64,000 nt of DNA, taken from Termitomyces sp. T153 (lineage: Eukaryota > Basidiomycota > Agaricomycetes > Agaricales > Lyophyllaceae). The position numbers and the translations under genes are program-made. Location of the stretch: NCBI GenBank assembly GCA_018296165.2, contig JACKQL020000070.1, forward strand, positions 62,001 through 126,000. Reading direction: 5' to 3'. Shown in pieces: positions 36,344 to 47,725 of this stretch. A model generated the notes under the pieces. The model ran no database searches and had not been told where the DNA came from. It saw only the letters and a list, made by a program, of their open reading frames with translations. Each line of letters opens with the position of its first letter. Position 1 is the first letter of the stretch.

Positions 36344-36456
36344 AACAATCTGTGCTTGGAGAGCACGTTCTTGATGGTAGACCAATTAGTCAATGGACAA
36401 TGGAGGACAGTGCATTCGGACTCTCATCCTTTGACAATTTACCAGTGGGTCAGAGT
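36344..36456 (+). pseudogene. Ceramidase C-terminal exon, left part
   Basis: The frame reads NNLCLESTFLMVDQLVNGQW and later TIYQWVRV, the typical C-terminal immunoglobulin-like region of fungal neutral ceramidases. It is cut at 36456 by element B. The five bases AGAGT at its end are repeated at 47547 on the other side, where the exon resumes. Confidence 0.88.
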
Positions 36457-37437
36457 TGTCACAACCCGCTCCCTAGACCCCCGACATCATTTCCAGTCCT
36501 CCCCAATGCCCCGCCAAACTCCCCCAACCCTCATCCACCCTCCATGACCACTCTGGGTAACTCTGACACTTTGGCAAACCCTGATGGCTCCCTGATCAAC
36601 TCCAATGCCTTCTCCGCAGCCGTTGACACATCCCCTGACTTTCCCTGAGCTCCCGAGACTTCTCCCACTGTTCCCAACCATGTCACACACCCCCAACCCC
36701 CCACCCTAATTCCCCCAACCTGCTCCAGAGTGCCCCGATGACCCTGGAGCAGCCCACTTTCCAGCTGATTCCATCAGAATGTCACTGTGGCCCACCCTGC
36801 AATCACACCTGACACCCATCAACTCTGCACAGCTCCATTGAGCCCCACCACCATACCCTATGTCCTCCAGAGCCACCCGGTAGTCAGTATATAAGTTGTA
36901 GAGTAACTCCTGGTACTTTAGTCTTGATATTGCATTTACTGGTTTCTTGTGTCTTGTGTTTCATTTTGCCTCTGTCTCTATTTTTAGTCTTGAATCTATC
37001 TCTGTTCTCTGTCTCATCTCGCCTCGTCTCTGTCTCATCTCGACTGTACAGATTTCCTTTGTTTTCCCAAGTTCCTTTCTACAACAACTCCAGACCTTGC
37101 TCCCCACTCAGCTCCAGAATCCGTCAAGTCTTGGTGATCCCCCATCAAACTCCAGCCCTGCCCCCATCATTTGTGAAGCCTCTGCTTACCCTGCAGTCTA
37201 TCTGCATGCCCACAAACTTGTTCCTGACACCTGCCCAGGTTTGACATCTAATATACTTGGTCCTAGACTTATCTGGACTGCTCTGGACTTGCTTGGACCA
37301 CTCCCCCTCACTTCCCTTCACAAGTTCCTTCACTCCACACCAACCCTGGGATGCTAGGTTATAAGTGCAGGACATTGCATCCACCTAGTAAGGATTCGCC
37401 AGTGTAGCTGAGCCCCTGTTGTCAGCGGAACCTGATA
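36457..37437 (+). repeat. Element B 5' LTR
   Basis: 981 bp beginning TGTCACAACCC and ending CCTGATA (terminal CA changed to TA). TATA box TATATAAG at 36888-36895. Compared with the 3' LTR it lacks about 50 bp around 37085 and differs by scattered transitions, so the insertion is not recent. Confidence 0.93.
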
Positions 37438-37450
37438 TAATATCAAGACT

Positions 37451-40025
37451 CACCCTTACCCTGTTCTCAATGTCTGCATATAACCCCATGTACAACCCTG
37501 CTGGCTACCTAACCAATGTCTATGGTTGGCAGGTTCCTGAAAACCCTTACACCCCATTCTACCCAGGCCTCCTTGTGGATCAGTTTGTTCCTCGCCACTG
37601 GACTCCTGATCCCAACCAGGTGTTCTATGCACCCTCCATCAGCCAGGGAATCCCTCTGAGCTAGTGCCACCCCCCAGCATTCCCTGCCAATAGCAACAAT
37701 CCCTGCATATACCCTAGAGGATACTCTGCAGTGCCCCCCAACCCTGCCTACCTTCCTCCCACCCACTATTACATGTACTCAGTTTCCACTGCAGCTCTTC
37801 TAGAACACCCAGATAATTATTCTCCTCCCCATCTGCCATTCCCTGCTCAACTTCCCCCTTCCCTCAGACAGCAAAGAGTTGAAGCCTATATCCAACAGCA
37901 CAACAAAGTCCTCTGTTTCCTCTGTCTCTCTACCATGGAATTTGCAAGACATGCCTGCACCCTCCTCATCAACCTAGGCTACTCTGACACCCCCGCAACT
38001 CCAGAAGTTTGGGCAGATCAGCTCCTCAACTTCCATGAACACTACCTGCAAGGAAATCTTCCAGAAGCTATGCAAGGCACCTTGGGCATTGATGTCAACC
38101 TCCAGAATGAGCTCTGTGCCCTGGTTGAGGAGATCCACACTAGTCCCAACCCCTGCCCATTCAAGGATCCTCTGGGCCCCTCCTGCTCCTTCCATATGCA
38201 ACATGAGGAACCTGTCCAGACATGAAGCAAAGCCCTGCCTCACATTCCCCACCAGCAGGAAGAGCTCACATCTTGAGGAACCTCAACCTCATAGGGGGAT
38301 TATTTGACCAACCCACTGCTTGCACCCTGGCCCTTTCAGCTCACTCCTGGGCCAACTCCATCCCTAGTGCCTTTTGTACCTGGGATCAGCCTGAGGCCAC
38401 TGAACCCCATGCACAACAGCCACCCCCATGCATCGACAATGACAACTGGACTCTTTTCCTATATTGACAAGCCTAGAAACCCCGCCAACAAGCCCACCCC
38501 ATGCAACAGCCCTCCACAAGACTGACCCCCCCACTTTGATCTCTGTGCCCCTCATGTCAATGCCCCTCTGCCCCATCCCAATGTCCCAGTTCCTCTGTGA
38601 CAGCTCATGGGCCCTGGAGTGCCCCAACTATCCTTTCCTGCCAACCCCCCTTTTCTGCCAACCCCCCTTTACTGCCAACCCCCCTTTCCTGCCAACCCCC
38701 TTTCCTGCCCACCCCCCTCATCCTCCACCTGTCCCATTGCCTAACCCTCCTGCTAACACAAATTACTTTGGACCCCCCACCCCCAGAGGACCCCCTCCCC
38801 CTTGATGGGCCCCAGAGCCTCCTCCAGGCAATGTGGGCCAACCCCCTAGCAGAGGACCACTCAATGGCAGACCCCCTGGAGGATGGGGCCCAGCCATGGA
38901 CAACTTTCCCTAGCACAGAAATGGAAACAATTATTACTACTACTATAATGCCAGACCTCTGCTCCAAACTCAAAACCCACAGAACAATACTTGCAATGCA
39001 CTTGCTTGAGAAGGCAAACTCAACATTAAAAACCCAAACCCTTCACTGGCTGTGACCTCTGGAAGTGGTGCATCTTCTTGACCCAGTGTCTAATGATGTT
39101 CCAAGCTAAGCCCATTACTTTCCAACTTGAAAGCTCATGAGTAGCATTTGCCACATCATATTTGCAGGGTATCACCTTTGATTATTATACTGAGCTACTC
39201 CAGTTTGATCCCAACAACCCTATACTCTCTAATTGGCTTGCTTTCACCCAGAAATTCTCGAGTAAGTTTGGTGTCTTTGATACTGTAGCAGAAGCAGAGA
39301 AGAATCTATTCAACCTCTGAATGCACAACAACAAATGTTTCATGACCTTCATCATATGATTTGAAAGGGAAGCTTACGAGACTGGGTGGAATTACAATGC
39401 CCTCCACTTCACCCTCCATTGCACTCTGCCTCAATGGATCAAGAACATCCTCTGCCTTGCATCCAAGCAAACCACCTACGACAGATACAAGGTGCTCATT
39501 ACCCAGGTTGACTAATGTTACTGGGAAGATCACAGCAAAAACATGGCACCCCAGACCTCTTGGAACACCTCCAGCAACACCAACCGGCAGGCTGGAGCAA
39601 CCAACGGCATTTGATCCTCAATCTCCACCAACCCTGCCAACCCCACACCCTGTTTCCCCTTGGGCCAAGGAACCTCCAATGCCAATCGACTCCCAGGACA
39701 ATGCCCACCTGCTCAGCTCAATGCTACCGACCTCCATGAAACCCCAGAGCCCCTGGATGCCAACCCTGATGACCATGACAACATTTTGGACTCTGCTGAT
39801 GATCAAGGAGCCTTGTACACAAACAAGATTTGGGATAGGCCATGGATTGACATACTGGAGGAGACACAGAAGAAACAATGGAAAGAGGGTGCATGCATTC
39901 TATGTGGTGAGCAGGGGCACTTTATCTGCAGTTGTCCTAAACAACAGGTGATGGGATGCGCCATCTGGATGATTGATGGAGAAGACTGCAATTACCAGTT
40001 TATGGAAAATGAGTTGGCAGTTTAG
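37451..40025 (+). pseudogene. Element B gag
   Basis: The start is at ATG 37470 (MSAYNPMYNPAGYL). A P/Y/N-rich N-terminus is followed by a proline-rich part containing a 17-bp tandem repeat. The capsid-like region starts near 39160 (FDPNNPILSNWLAFTQKF) and continues across stops. A single zinc knuckle, CILCGEQGHFICSC, lies at 39894-39935. Stops at about 37663, 38224 and later break the frame into at least five pieces. Confidence 0.8.
38634..38717 (+). repeat. Five tandem copies of a 17-bp unit in gag
   Basis: The unit TTTCCTGCCAACCCCCC is repeated at 38634, 38651, 38668, 38685 (one base shorter) and 38701 with one or two changes each. It encodes a proline-rich stretch. Because 17 is not a multiple of three, each copy shifts frame, so the repeats read differently in turn. 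Confidence 0.85.
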
Positions 40026-40639
40026 GTCTTAAAGACATGCTAAACTGCAGACCAGACCCTGATGTCTTCTCTGCCCCAGCCACACTTCTCCATGCAACAG
40101 TACTTGCCCCAGACAACTTCCCAGCACACCTCCCCTCTCACTCCACCACCACCCTTCTCCTCCACACCACTCTCCCTTTCTCCAACAACCTCATCCCCAC
40201 ACCAGTTAATAGTGGCACCATGGATAACTTCATAGACAAATCCCTGGTAGTGCTTGCTCCCCACCTCCTCTGATGCCTCCCTACTCCAATTCTTCTCAAA
40301 CTCTTTGATGGAGACCCCACCCCCACCAGAGACATCACACACTGCCTGGAAATGACCATGACCTTTGCCAACAGATGACAACAAGGACTCTAACTACTTG
40401 TCACAAAGCTACACCCCTTCACTCCCATCATCTTGGGATTCTCATGGCTCTGTTCCACCAATCTCTGCATTGATTGGCCCAGCCTCACCCTCTGCCTCAA
40501 CCAGGACAACCCCACTGACTCCAAACTGGTACCCTTTGATGTCTCACCCTCCTCCAAGAACTCCAAGACCACAATTGATCACCCCCAGACTCTTCTGCAG
40601 CTCTGCTCCAGGTCCACACAGTTGTTTGTCATCCATGTC

Positions 40640-41137
40640 TGACTCAACAGCTTGCTCAAGGTACTTCCCACTCTCATTGACAGCGGTGCCTCCAGTACCT
40701 TTGTCAGCAATCAGCTCAACCTCCAACACAATGACCTTGACAAACCCCTCAAGCTCCAACTCTTTGACAGAAGCTCCACCATGACAGGAATTACCCAATA
40801 CCATGACACCACCCTCACTCTTGACAATGATCTGCAGTTCCAGGCCTGGCTCCTTGTCACCCAATTACCCCCGTTGACTCTAATCATGCTTGAATTCCCA
40901 TAGCTGCAAGACGTCAACCCTGACATTGATTAGAAGAACCTCACCATGCAATTCCCTGGCCCTAAAGCAAGTTTAGCAGCTGCTATTCCCCTCTATCTCC
41001 AGTCCAACTCAGACCCCAATGTCTCTGACCCTGGCGCCAGCACCTCTAGAGCAATCCAGAGTCCCACAGTCTCCGATGGCAACCCCAACAGTGAAGAAAG
41101 CACAACTCTGCCTTGGTCACCCTCAATCAAATTGTGA
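40640..41137 (+). pseudogene. Element B retropepsin and linker
   Basis: The frame at 40652-40903 has LPTLIDSGASSTFVS, an intact Gypsy protease active site (DSGA), followed by the hydrophobic flap and strand region. It stops at about 40901 (TAG) and another stop follows near 40931. The next frame (40946-41137) is a linker rich in S, P and N. Confidence 0.8.
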
Positions 41138-41230
41138 TGGCTGCCTCCCAACATACCTTGGAGTCGATACAAAGGCCTGAGGTACCCCAATCAGCAATGC
41201 CCAAACTCCCTGACCAACTCCACCACCACT

Positions 41231-42840
41231 TTGGACTTGACCACTTCCACCCTGATGTCCACCTCTGTCGACTCCAGAAACCTCAATATCAAAATCATTG
41301 GTGCTGTCCCCTTTGCATGCATCCTACAAGATGACACTCCCACCTTTCAGTTACAAATCATGCCAGCCCTACTGGAGGAGCACCTCTGTGCTGGAGCCAC
41401 CATGCTGGAGAGCAGGACAGAGGAACAGATCCTATTTGAAGTAGTTCCCTCAGAGTATCATGAGTTCACTGATGTGTTCTCTGAAGGGAGTGCCAAGGAA
41501 CTTCCCCTGCACCACTCTTATAACCACAAGATTGACTTCAAAGAAGGCACCTCACCCCTGTTTGGCAAGATCTACAATATGTCTGAGATTGAGCTCTGGG
41601 CCCTGAAGGAATACTTTGATGATATGCTCAGCAAGAGTTTTATATGCCTGTCGATCTCTGCTGCGAGTGCTCCAGTCTTGTCCACCAAGAAGAAAGACAG
41701 ATTACTCTGACTCTATGTGGATTATTGGGGACTCAATAAAGTCACCAAGAAGAACTGGTATCCCCTCCCCCTGATCAGAGACCTTGTTGATTATCTCTGC
41801 AGTACCAAGATTTACACAAAGATAGACCTCTGCTCCAGCCACAACAATGTCTGAATTGCTCTGGGACATGAATGGAAGACTGCCTTTCACACCTGCTATG
41901 GCCTCTTTGAGTACCTTGTAATGCCTTTCAGAATGACTAACTCCCCTGCCATGTTCCAGTACTTCATGAATGACATCTTCCATGACATGAACAATGTTTT
42001 CATTATTGTGTACCTGGACGACATTCTAATCTACTCAAATTTGCCAGCAGAGCACCTGGAACACATCTGCCACATCTTGGAACAACTCCAGGAGTACCAT
42101 CTCCATGCCAAACTCAAAAAATGCTCCTTCCATACAATAGAGGTTGAATACCTCAGAGTCATCATCACTCCCAATGGCATGTGCATGGACCCTGCCAAGG
42201 TTGATGCAATACTCAACTGGCCCCCACTGCTGAATGTCAAGGAGGTACAGTCATTTCTGGGGTTTGCTAACTTTTACCACCACTTTATTGACAACTACTC
42301 TAGAATCACCAAACCCCTCAACTGACTCATACAGAAGGACACTCCTTGGGATTGGGATAGCAAGTGCCAAAGTGTATTTCTCCTTCTGAAGAAGGCCTTC
42401 ACCTCTGCCCTGGTCCTCTGCCATTTCAACCCCTCCCTGCTGGTTGTACTCAATTGCAATGCCTCTGATTATGCCATTGCCAGAATACTCTCTCAGTTGG
42501 ACTCCAGAGGCAAGGATCTCTGCCCCATTGCCTTCTACACCCACTTGATGATCCCTGTGGAGCTCAACTACAACATCTACAACAAGAAACTCCTCACAAT
42601 TGTTGAAGCCTTCTGCCAGTGGCAGGCCTACCTTGAAGGATCCCTGCATCACATCCAAGTCTACTCTAACCATAACAACCTGCAATACTTCATGACTACA
42701 AAACAGCTCAGCCACTGCCAAGCTTGATGGTCCAAAACCCTCTTGGAGTATGACTTCACCATCCACTACCACCCCAGATGACTCAGTGTGAAACCTGACA
42801 CCTTTATTCAAAGGTCTGACATGTATCCAAAAAAGTCATT
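41231..42840 (+). pseudogene. Element B reverse transcriptase and RNase H
   Basis: The RT begins in the frame at 41231-41710 (VPSEYHEFTDVFSEGSA, LPLHHSYNHKIDF). A stop at 41708 interrupts YVDYWGLNKVTKKNWYPLP. The frame at 41921-42325 holds VIVYLDDILIYS with the YLDD catalytic box intact, then FLGFANFYHHFI. A stop separates it from RNase H (LNCNASDYAI with Asp retained, AFYTHLMIPVELNYNIYNKK, HNNLQYFMTTKQL). Five or more TGA/TAG codons fall at former Arg or Trp positions. Confidence 0.88.
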
Positions 42841-42871
42841 TGAAGCCAAATGGAACACATTCAACTATTGA

Positions 42872-43752
42872 GTGGTAATCCCCCCCAAACATCTACATGC
42901 TGTGCTGATTCTAAATGAAGAAGGAATCCTCCACCAAATCAGAAGTGCACCTCTGGATCCCTTCTTCACCCAGCATGACCCCCACAACAACTCCAACAAG
43001 TCAAGCATTGAAAATCCCTTTTTGCTGTCTCTGAACCACTGCCTCCTGCTCTGGAGTGGATGAATTTATGCTCCAGACCACAAGTACATCTGCCTCAACA
43101 TACTCTGGCAACACTATGACTACAAGCTCCAGGGGCACCCAGAAATTCATAAGACTCTTCAACTTATCTTCAGACTTACTTTTGGCCAGGAATGAAGAAG
43201 GATGTCATGCAATACATAAGGGCCTGTGAACCTTGTCTCTGGGTCAAGGTACCCTGCCACTGCCCCCACAGATTGTTGAAACCCCTCTCTGTCAGCTGGT
43301 GCTCCTAGTCCTCAATATCAATGGATCATATTGTCAAACTCCCCAACTCCAAAGGTTCCAATGCAATCCTTGTTATTGTTTGCTGCCTCACCAAACAAGC
43401 CCTCTTCATCCCCTGCCACACCACTGACAATGCTCTGGAGTTTGCCAAACTGTTCCTCAAGCACATATTCTCCAAGCACAGACTCCTGGATGACATTGTC
43501 TCTGACCATGGACCTCTATTTGTATCCCATTTCTGGCAATTGCTATGCAAAGCACTTGAAATCAAAACCAGCCTCTCCACTACCTATCACCTGGAGACTG
43601 ATGGACAAACAGAACAAGTAAACCAGATATTGGAACAGTATCTCTGCTTCTATGTTAACTATTTACAGAATGACTGGCATGCAGAACTCCCCCTCGCTGA
43701 GTTTACCTACAACAACATGCCCCACTCCACCACTGAAGTCTCCCCCTTCTAG
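42872..43752 (+). pseudogene. Element B integrase
   Basis: The zinc-binding part is badly decayed (QHYDYKLQGHPEIHKTLQLI region). The catalytic core is clear at 43321-43752: VIVCCLTKQALFIPC, IVSDHGPLFVSHFW, YHLETDGQTEQVNQ and LPLAEFTYNN. These hold the central Asp and the Glu of the DDE triad. The frame ends at a TAG at 43750, where relatives continue with ANKGY. Confidence 0.85.
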
Positions 43753-44396
43753 GCCAACAAGGGCTACAACCTCTGACTCACCCTATCCCTCAAGGAAATT
43801 CCCTCCTATGTCATCCACAAAGTCACTGAAGACCTCCGATCCCTTCACCAGTTCCTCTACAATAAGATAAACACCACTAATTGAGCCTACTCCAAACATG
43901 CCAATGTCTGATGCAACCCTACCCCCAACTGGCCCTCTGGCACCTTAGTTTGGCTCAATCAACACAATCTCAAGACCCAGAGGCCCTCCATCAAACTTGA
44001 TCACAAATGCCTCAGCCCTTTTCAAAGTTCTCTGAAAGGTCTCCATGCACACCTATAAACTTGACCTACCTCTGGGCTTGAAAGGCCTCCACCCCATGTT
44101 TCATGTCCAACTCCTTGAAAAACATGCTCCAGACCCCTTCCCTGGCCAACGCCCTAGCTGACCACCCCCTGTCAAAGTCAAAGACAAGTACCACTATGAG
44201 GTTGACCAAATCCTTGACTCCTATGTGGTCCATAGCTGACTCCAGTACTTGGTCTGCTGGAAGAGCTATGGATCTGAGGACAACATGTGGGAATCCTGAA
44301 GAAACCTTGATAGAGCCCCTGATGAACTCCAGGACTTCTATCAACAACACCCCACCAAGCTCTGGGACCCCTGGGACTAGCAAGTACAGATGGCAT
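43753..44396 (+). pseudogene. Element B integrase C-terminus and chromodomain
   Basis: Across several stops the sequence reads HPMFHVQLLEKHAPDPFPGQ and then KDKYHYEVDQILDSYV, QYLVCWKSYGSEDNMWE and LDRAPDELQDFYQQHP, a canonical chromodomain with its three aromatic-cage neighbourhoods. It places element B in the chromovirus branch together with A. Confidence 0.82.
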
Positions 44397-46510
44397 TAGT
44401 GGGCATAACCTCCACCTCTGGATGTATTAGGGATTCAACTCCCACAAGTACCCCCCTATGTGTTTTCACTTACTCTGCTCCTCACTCATTCTGAAAACTT
44501 CTCATGTTTAGCAGAAATGCAAGGAGTCTGATATCAACAAGGCTACAAATACAAAATATAGAACTAGGGGAGCACAGAGCAACAAGAAGCCAAAATCCAG
44601 AAAGCCCCTACTCCCCCTCCTCCTCTGACTCTACCTCTGCTACCCTCTTCACCATGACCACTTCCAGCTGCACCACTACCATTGCTAGAACCTCAGATTG
44701 CCCAGGGAGTGGTTCCCCCATGTCTGTCACCACCTCCCACCATGCTCTGGGGTCTGCCATCACCCTCCACCAATGCCCCACCAGCAGACACCCCATCTGC
44801 ATAACCCCCTGCCTCAACTCTAGTGGGAGGTTCCTGGGCATCCTCACCAGCCCATTGTGGATGGACCTCAACACTGCCAATGCTCTATCAAGGAGGATGT
44901 GGTGCTCCCTGGCCCAGTCTGCAGAAACAGGATCAGTTTGTAGGAAATGGGAAACAAAGAGACCACTTACAAAGCACTCTCCACTGCCTCAAGGCCATCT
45001 CATTGGCAAGCCACTCCTTCCGCTGCTGTGCTCTCTCTACTGCTGCTCAGGCTTTCTCAGCACTAGGCCCCTGCTGAGTTTCCCACACTTCTGACCCCTC
45101 TGACCACTGCTCCACCATCTCTGCTCATGCTGCCAACAGTCCCATATGTGCTCACAGCTCCTGAAGCTGTGACAATCACTCTGTGGCGGTCCTCATGGCA
45201 ATGTCCTTGTCTCTCTATGCTAAGTCCTGTTCCCTCTGAGCCCCATTCAACTCCCTCTGAAGCCTGTCTCTCTCCTCTCCTATCCTCTGAGCTTTCTCCC
45301 TATATGTGGCCAATGACCATTCCAGCTCCTCCATTTGACACCACAGGGAAGCCTTGGTGGCCAACTATGAACCTCCTGCAGACTGCTTGACCAAGGCCCC
45401 GGAGATCAGGAAATACACCATGGGGTCCAGGGAGCCTGCCATCACCTGCTCCCTCCATGCCCACTTGCTAGGCTCCACTTCTGGTGAGGAGGATGCCCTC
45501 CATTTACTCTTATCACATGCTGCAGGGACCCTCTCTCTCTGCCCACCCCATAGGGGCCCAACTTTGATTGGGGGCTGCCCCATGCCAACTTCCCTCTCCA
45601 CTCTAGAACCCCACCCCTCCACACTACCCCTCTGGCCCTCCTCCAACTGCACCACAACCCACTTGCAGTCCCACTCCTGCTCTGCTGCAATGCAAGCGGC
45701 ATGCCAACTCAAAGTGACAGAATACTTTTTGTGCTGCAAGCGACATAGGAGACACACTGACATGTCCCACCATGGCCCTAGCATGGGCTCCTCAAACTTG
45801 CACTGTTCACCCTGCTGGGTACAGGACATGCACTAGAAGACATGAGTTAGCTTGGTAAGGAAGGGACATGCCAATAACACACTAGGGCCACCACCTGGCA
45901 CCACTCTAACATTGGGGGACTCCTTGCCTGCCCCATGGCCTCCGCAAAGTGCTCTGGCATCATATCCACCTGCGCAACTCTTGACCCTGTAGGGATGGGG
46001 CAGACCACCCTGGGGCCAAGGCCAGGCTAAGAATGCGAGGCAGAGACTGCTCCCACTGCTGACTATGCTGGGGCCTCCCCCAATGAAAGCCCCAAGGGGC
46101 CCACCACTACTACTGACAACTCTGCTGGGACTTAATCAGCACTCCAACCACAATGAGTAAGAGATGGCACTTACAACTATGGTACATTGCCTAGACCTGC
46201 CTACAGTCCCACTGACCCTTAGAGTCCTCAGAGGAAGAAGTTGAGGAATGTGCCAAAAAGGATGGGGATGCTGCTGGAGAGTATGCAGAAGATGACATTG
46301 GAAAAGTTTGGAAACTCTGGGGTACATCTGACCCTTTTTAATGACTTGGGAGAAACCCTCTGATGAGTAGTGGCCATACTTCGACTTTGTTCCCCATGCT
46401 GCTGCCACTACTGCAGTCTGATCAATATTGCTTGACTTTGATTCCCACACCCCACCAATCCCCAAACTGTGCCCTGTGTCTCAAGGGTCTTGATGCTGAA
46501 GGGGGGGTGA
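44397..46510 (+). other. Element B 3' non-pol region
   Basis: About 2.1 kb between the chromodomain and the 3' LTR. A plus-strand frame at 44504-45094 (196 codons, S/T-rich) has no known domain. The minus strand carries the frame described at 45365. Part of the far end (46370-46510) is conserved in the inverted family-B remnant at 12517-12660. Confidence 0.55.
45365..45829 (-). CDS. Antisense Cys-containing open frame in element B
   Basis: A 154-codon minus-strand frame from ATG 45829, open although the plus-strand pol has many stops. Residues 1-45 hold clustered cysteines (SCTQQGEQC, then SVCLLCRLQHKK), reminiscent of a zinc-cluster DNA-binding fold. The rest is rich in W, E and G. An in-frame TAG lies two codons before the ATG, so an older start may have been lost. 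It may be an accessory antisense gene of this Gypsy family, or a chance frame favoured by base composition. Confidence 0.4.
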   Translation of the reverse strand: MSCTQQGEQCKFEEPMLGPWWDMSVCLLCRLQHKKYSVTLSWHAACIAAEQEWDCKWVVVQLEEGQRGSVEGWGSRVEREVGMGQPPIKVGPLWGGQRERVPAACDKSKWRASSSPEVEPSKWAWREQVMAGSLDPMVYFLISGALVKQSAGGS

Positions 46511-47546
46511 TGTCATGACCCACTTCCTAGACCCCTGACATTGTTTCCAGTCCTTCCCAACACCCCGCTAAACTCCCCCAACCCTCATCCACCCTCCATG
46601 ACCACTCTGGGTAACTCCAACACTTCTTCAGCAAACCCTGACAGCTCCCTGATCAACTCCGATGCTTTCTCCGCAGCCATTAACACATCTCCTAACTTCC
46701 TCTGAGCTCCTGAGACTTCCCCCACTGTTCCCAACCATGTCACACACCCCCAACCCCCCACTCTAATTCCCCCAACCTGCTTCAGAGCACCCCGATGACC
46801 TCAGAGTGGCCCAATTTCCAGCTGATCCTATCAGAATGTTACTGCAGCCCACCCCATGATTGCACCTGACACCCATTGACTCCACACAGCTCTGTTAAGC
46901 CCTGCCGCCATACTCTCTGTCCTCTGGAGCCACCCAGTAGTCAGTATATAAGTCATAGAGTAACTCCTGGTACTTTAGTCTTAATATTGCATTTACTGGT
47001 TTCTTGTGTCTTGTGTTTTGTTTGTCTCTGTCTCTATTTTTAGTCTCAAATCTATCTCTGTTCTCTGTTTCGTCTCACCTCATCTCTGTCTTGTCTTGAC
47101 TGTACAGATTTCCTTTGTTTCCCCAAGTTCCTTTCATCTTCAACAACAGTATGAACTCCGTGCACACACTATGACCCCCAAACATTCTTACAACAACTCC
47201 GGACCTTGCTCCCCACTCAGCTCCAGAATCCGTCAAGTCTTGGTGATCCCCCATCAAACTCCAGCCCTGCCCCCATCATTTGCGAAGCCTCTGCTTACCC
47301 TGCAGTCTATCTGTGTGCCCACAAACTTGTTTCTGACATCTGCTCAGGTTTGACATCTAATATACTTGGTCTTAGACTTCTCTGGACTGCTCCGGACTTG
47401 CTTAGACCACTCCCTCTTGCTTCCCTTCACAAGTCCCTTCACTCTGCACCAACCCTGGGATACTAGGTTATAAGCACAGGACATCACGTCTGCCTAGTAA
47501 GGATTTGCCAGTGTAGCTGAGCCCCCATCATCAGTGGAACCTGACA
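46511..47546 (+). repeat. Element B 3' LTR
   Basis: 1,036 bp beginning TGTCATGACCC, preceded by a seven-G polypurine tract (46500-46507), and ending CCTGACA. Against the CpG-rich copy at 11516-12516 it shows TG or CA at many CG positions. Confidence 0.93.
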
Positions 47547-47725
47547 AGAGTCAGCATGGTAAGCATTTTTGATTTTCATTGTTTTCAACTCTTTTTGTGA
47601 CTTTGTATCTTCAGGTACTTGGGACCAGCACAGTCACAATCTCCTGGCAAGTGAAAGACCTTCATGATTTTTAGGGTCATCATCATATTCATATTTTCAC
47701 AGGACAATTGAGAATGGAATGCCAT
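47547..47725 (+). pseudogene. Ceramidase C-terminal exons, right part
   Basis: After the AGAGT duplication the interrupted exon finishes at 47558. Intron 47559-47614 (GT-AG) is followed by VLGTSTVTISW. Intron 47647-47702 uses GC-AG ends (GCAAGT...CAG) and restores TIENGMP in frame. Beyond 47725 a possible 5' splice site (GTAAGT) starts another intron, but I could not find the final residues. Confidence 0.8.

Larger units (their letters stand above)
36457..47546 (+). mobile_element. Ty3/Gypsy chromovirus B, full length, decayed
   Basis: An 11,090-bp element with LTRs at 36457-37437 and 46511-47546 and the target duplication AGAGT at 36452-36456 and 47547-47551. The internal region on the plus strand has gag, protease, RT, RNase H, integrase and chromodomain, followed by about 2.1 kb before the 3' LTR that carries an antisense frame. 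It is heavily CpG-depleted with many TGA and TAG codons in pol. It sits inside a ceramidase exon. Confidence 0.95.
32504..47725 (+). pseudogene. Neutral ceramidase, broken by mutations and two retroelement insertions
   Basis: Neutral ceramidase hydrolyses ceramide to sphingosine and fatty acid and is secreted or membrane-associated. Exon-like blocks: 32504-32609, 32668-32686, 32737-32760, 32812-32926, 32982-33374, 33418-33475, 33533-33582, 33655-33682, 33774-33875, 33941-34081, 34141-34214, 34270-34294, 34343-34401, 34458-34483, 34584-34658, 34715-34757, 34879-35036, 35097-35221, 35311-35436, 36344-36456 continued at 47552-47558, 47615-47646, 47703-47725. The N-terminus is signal-like. Diagnostic motifs are AMGDTGVRRS, GTHQHAGVGGY (zinc ligands), SNVGDTSQN (active-site Ser box, GDxSPN in the family), RGPGFRISDFE, PGELTTMAGRRIR and VGANPR/NNL. 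Frame breaks lie near 32750, 33260, 33345 and 34640. About 20 residues are missing after LAPGK and about 30 before PGELTT. LTR K and element B add further damage. The 3' end beyond 47725 was not found. Confidence 0.9.

Noticed and set aside
36325..36648. A 107-codon plus-strand frame across the left edge of element B
   Set aside because: It is in the wrong frame for the ceramidase exon and runs into LTR sequence. The 36356 frame gives the recognised ceramidase motif.
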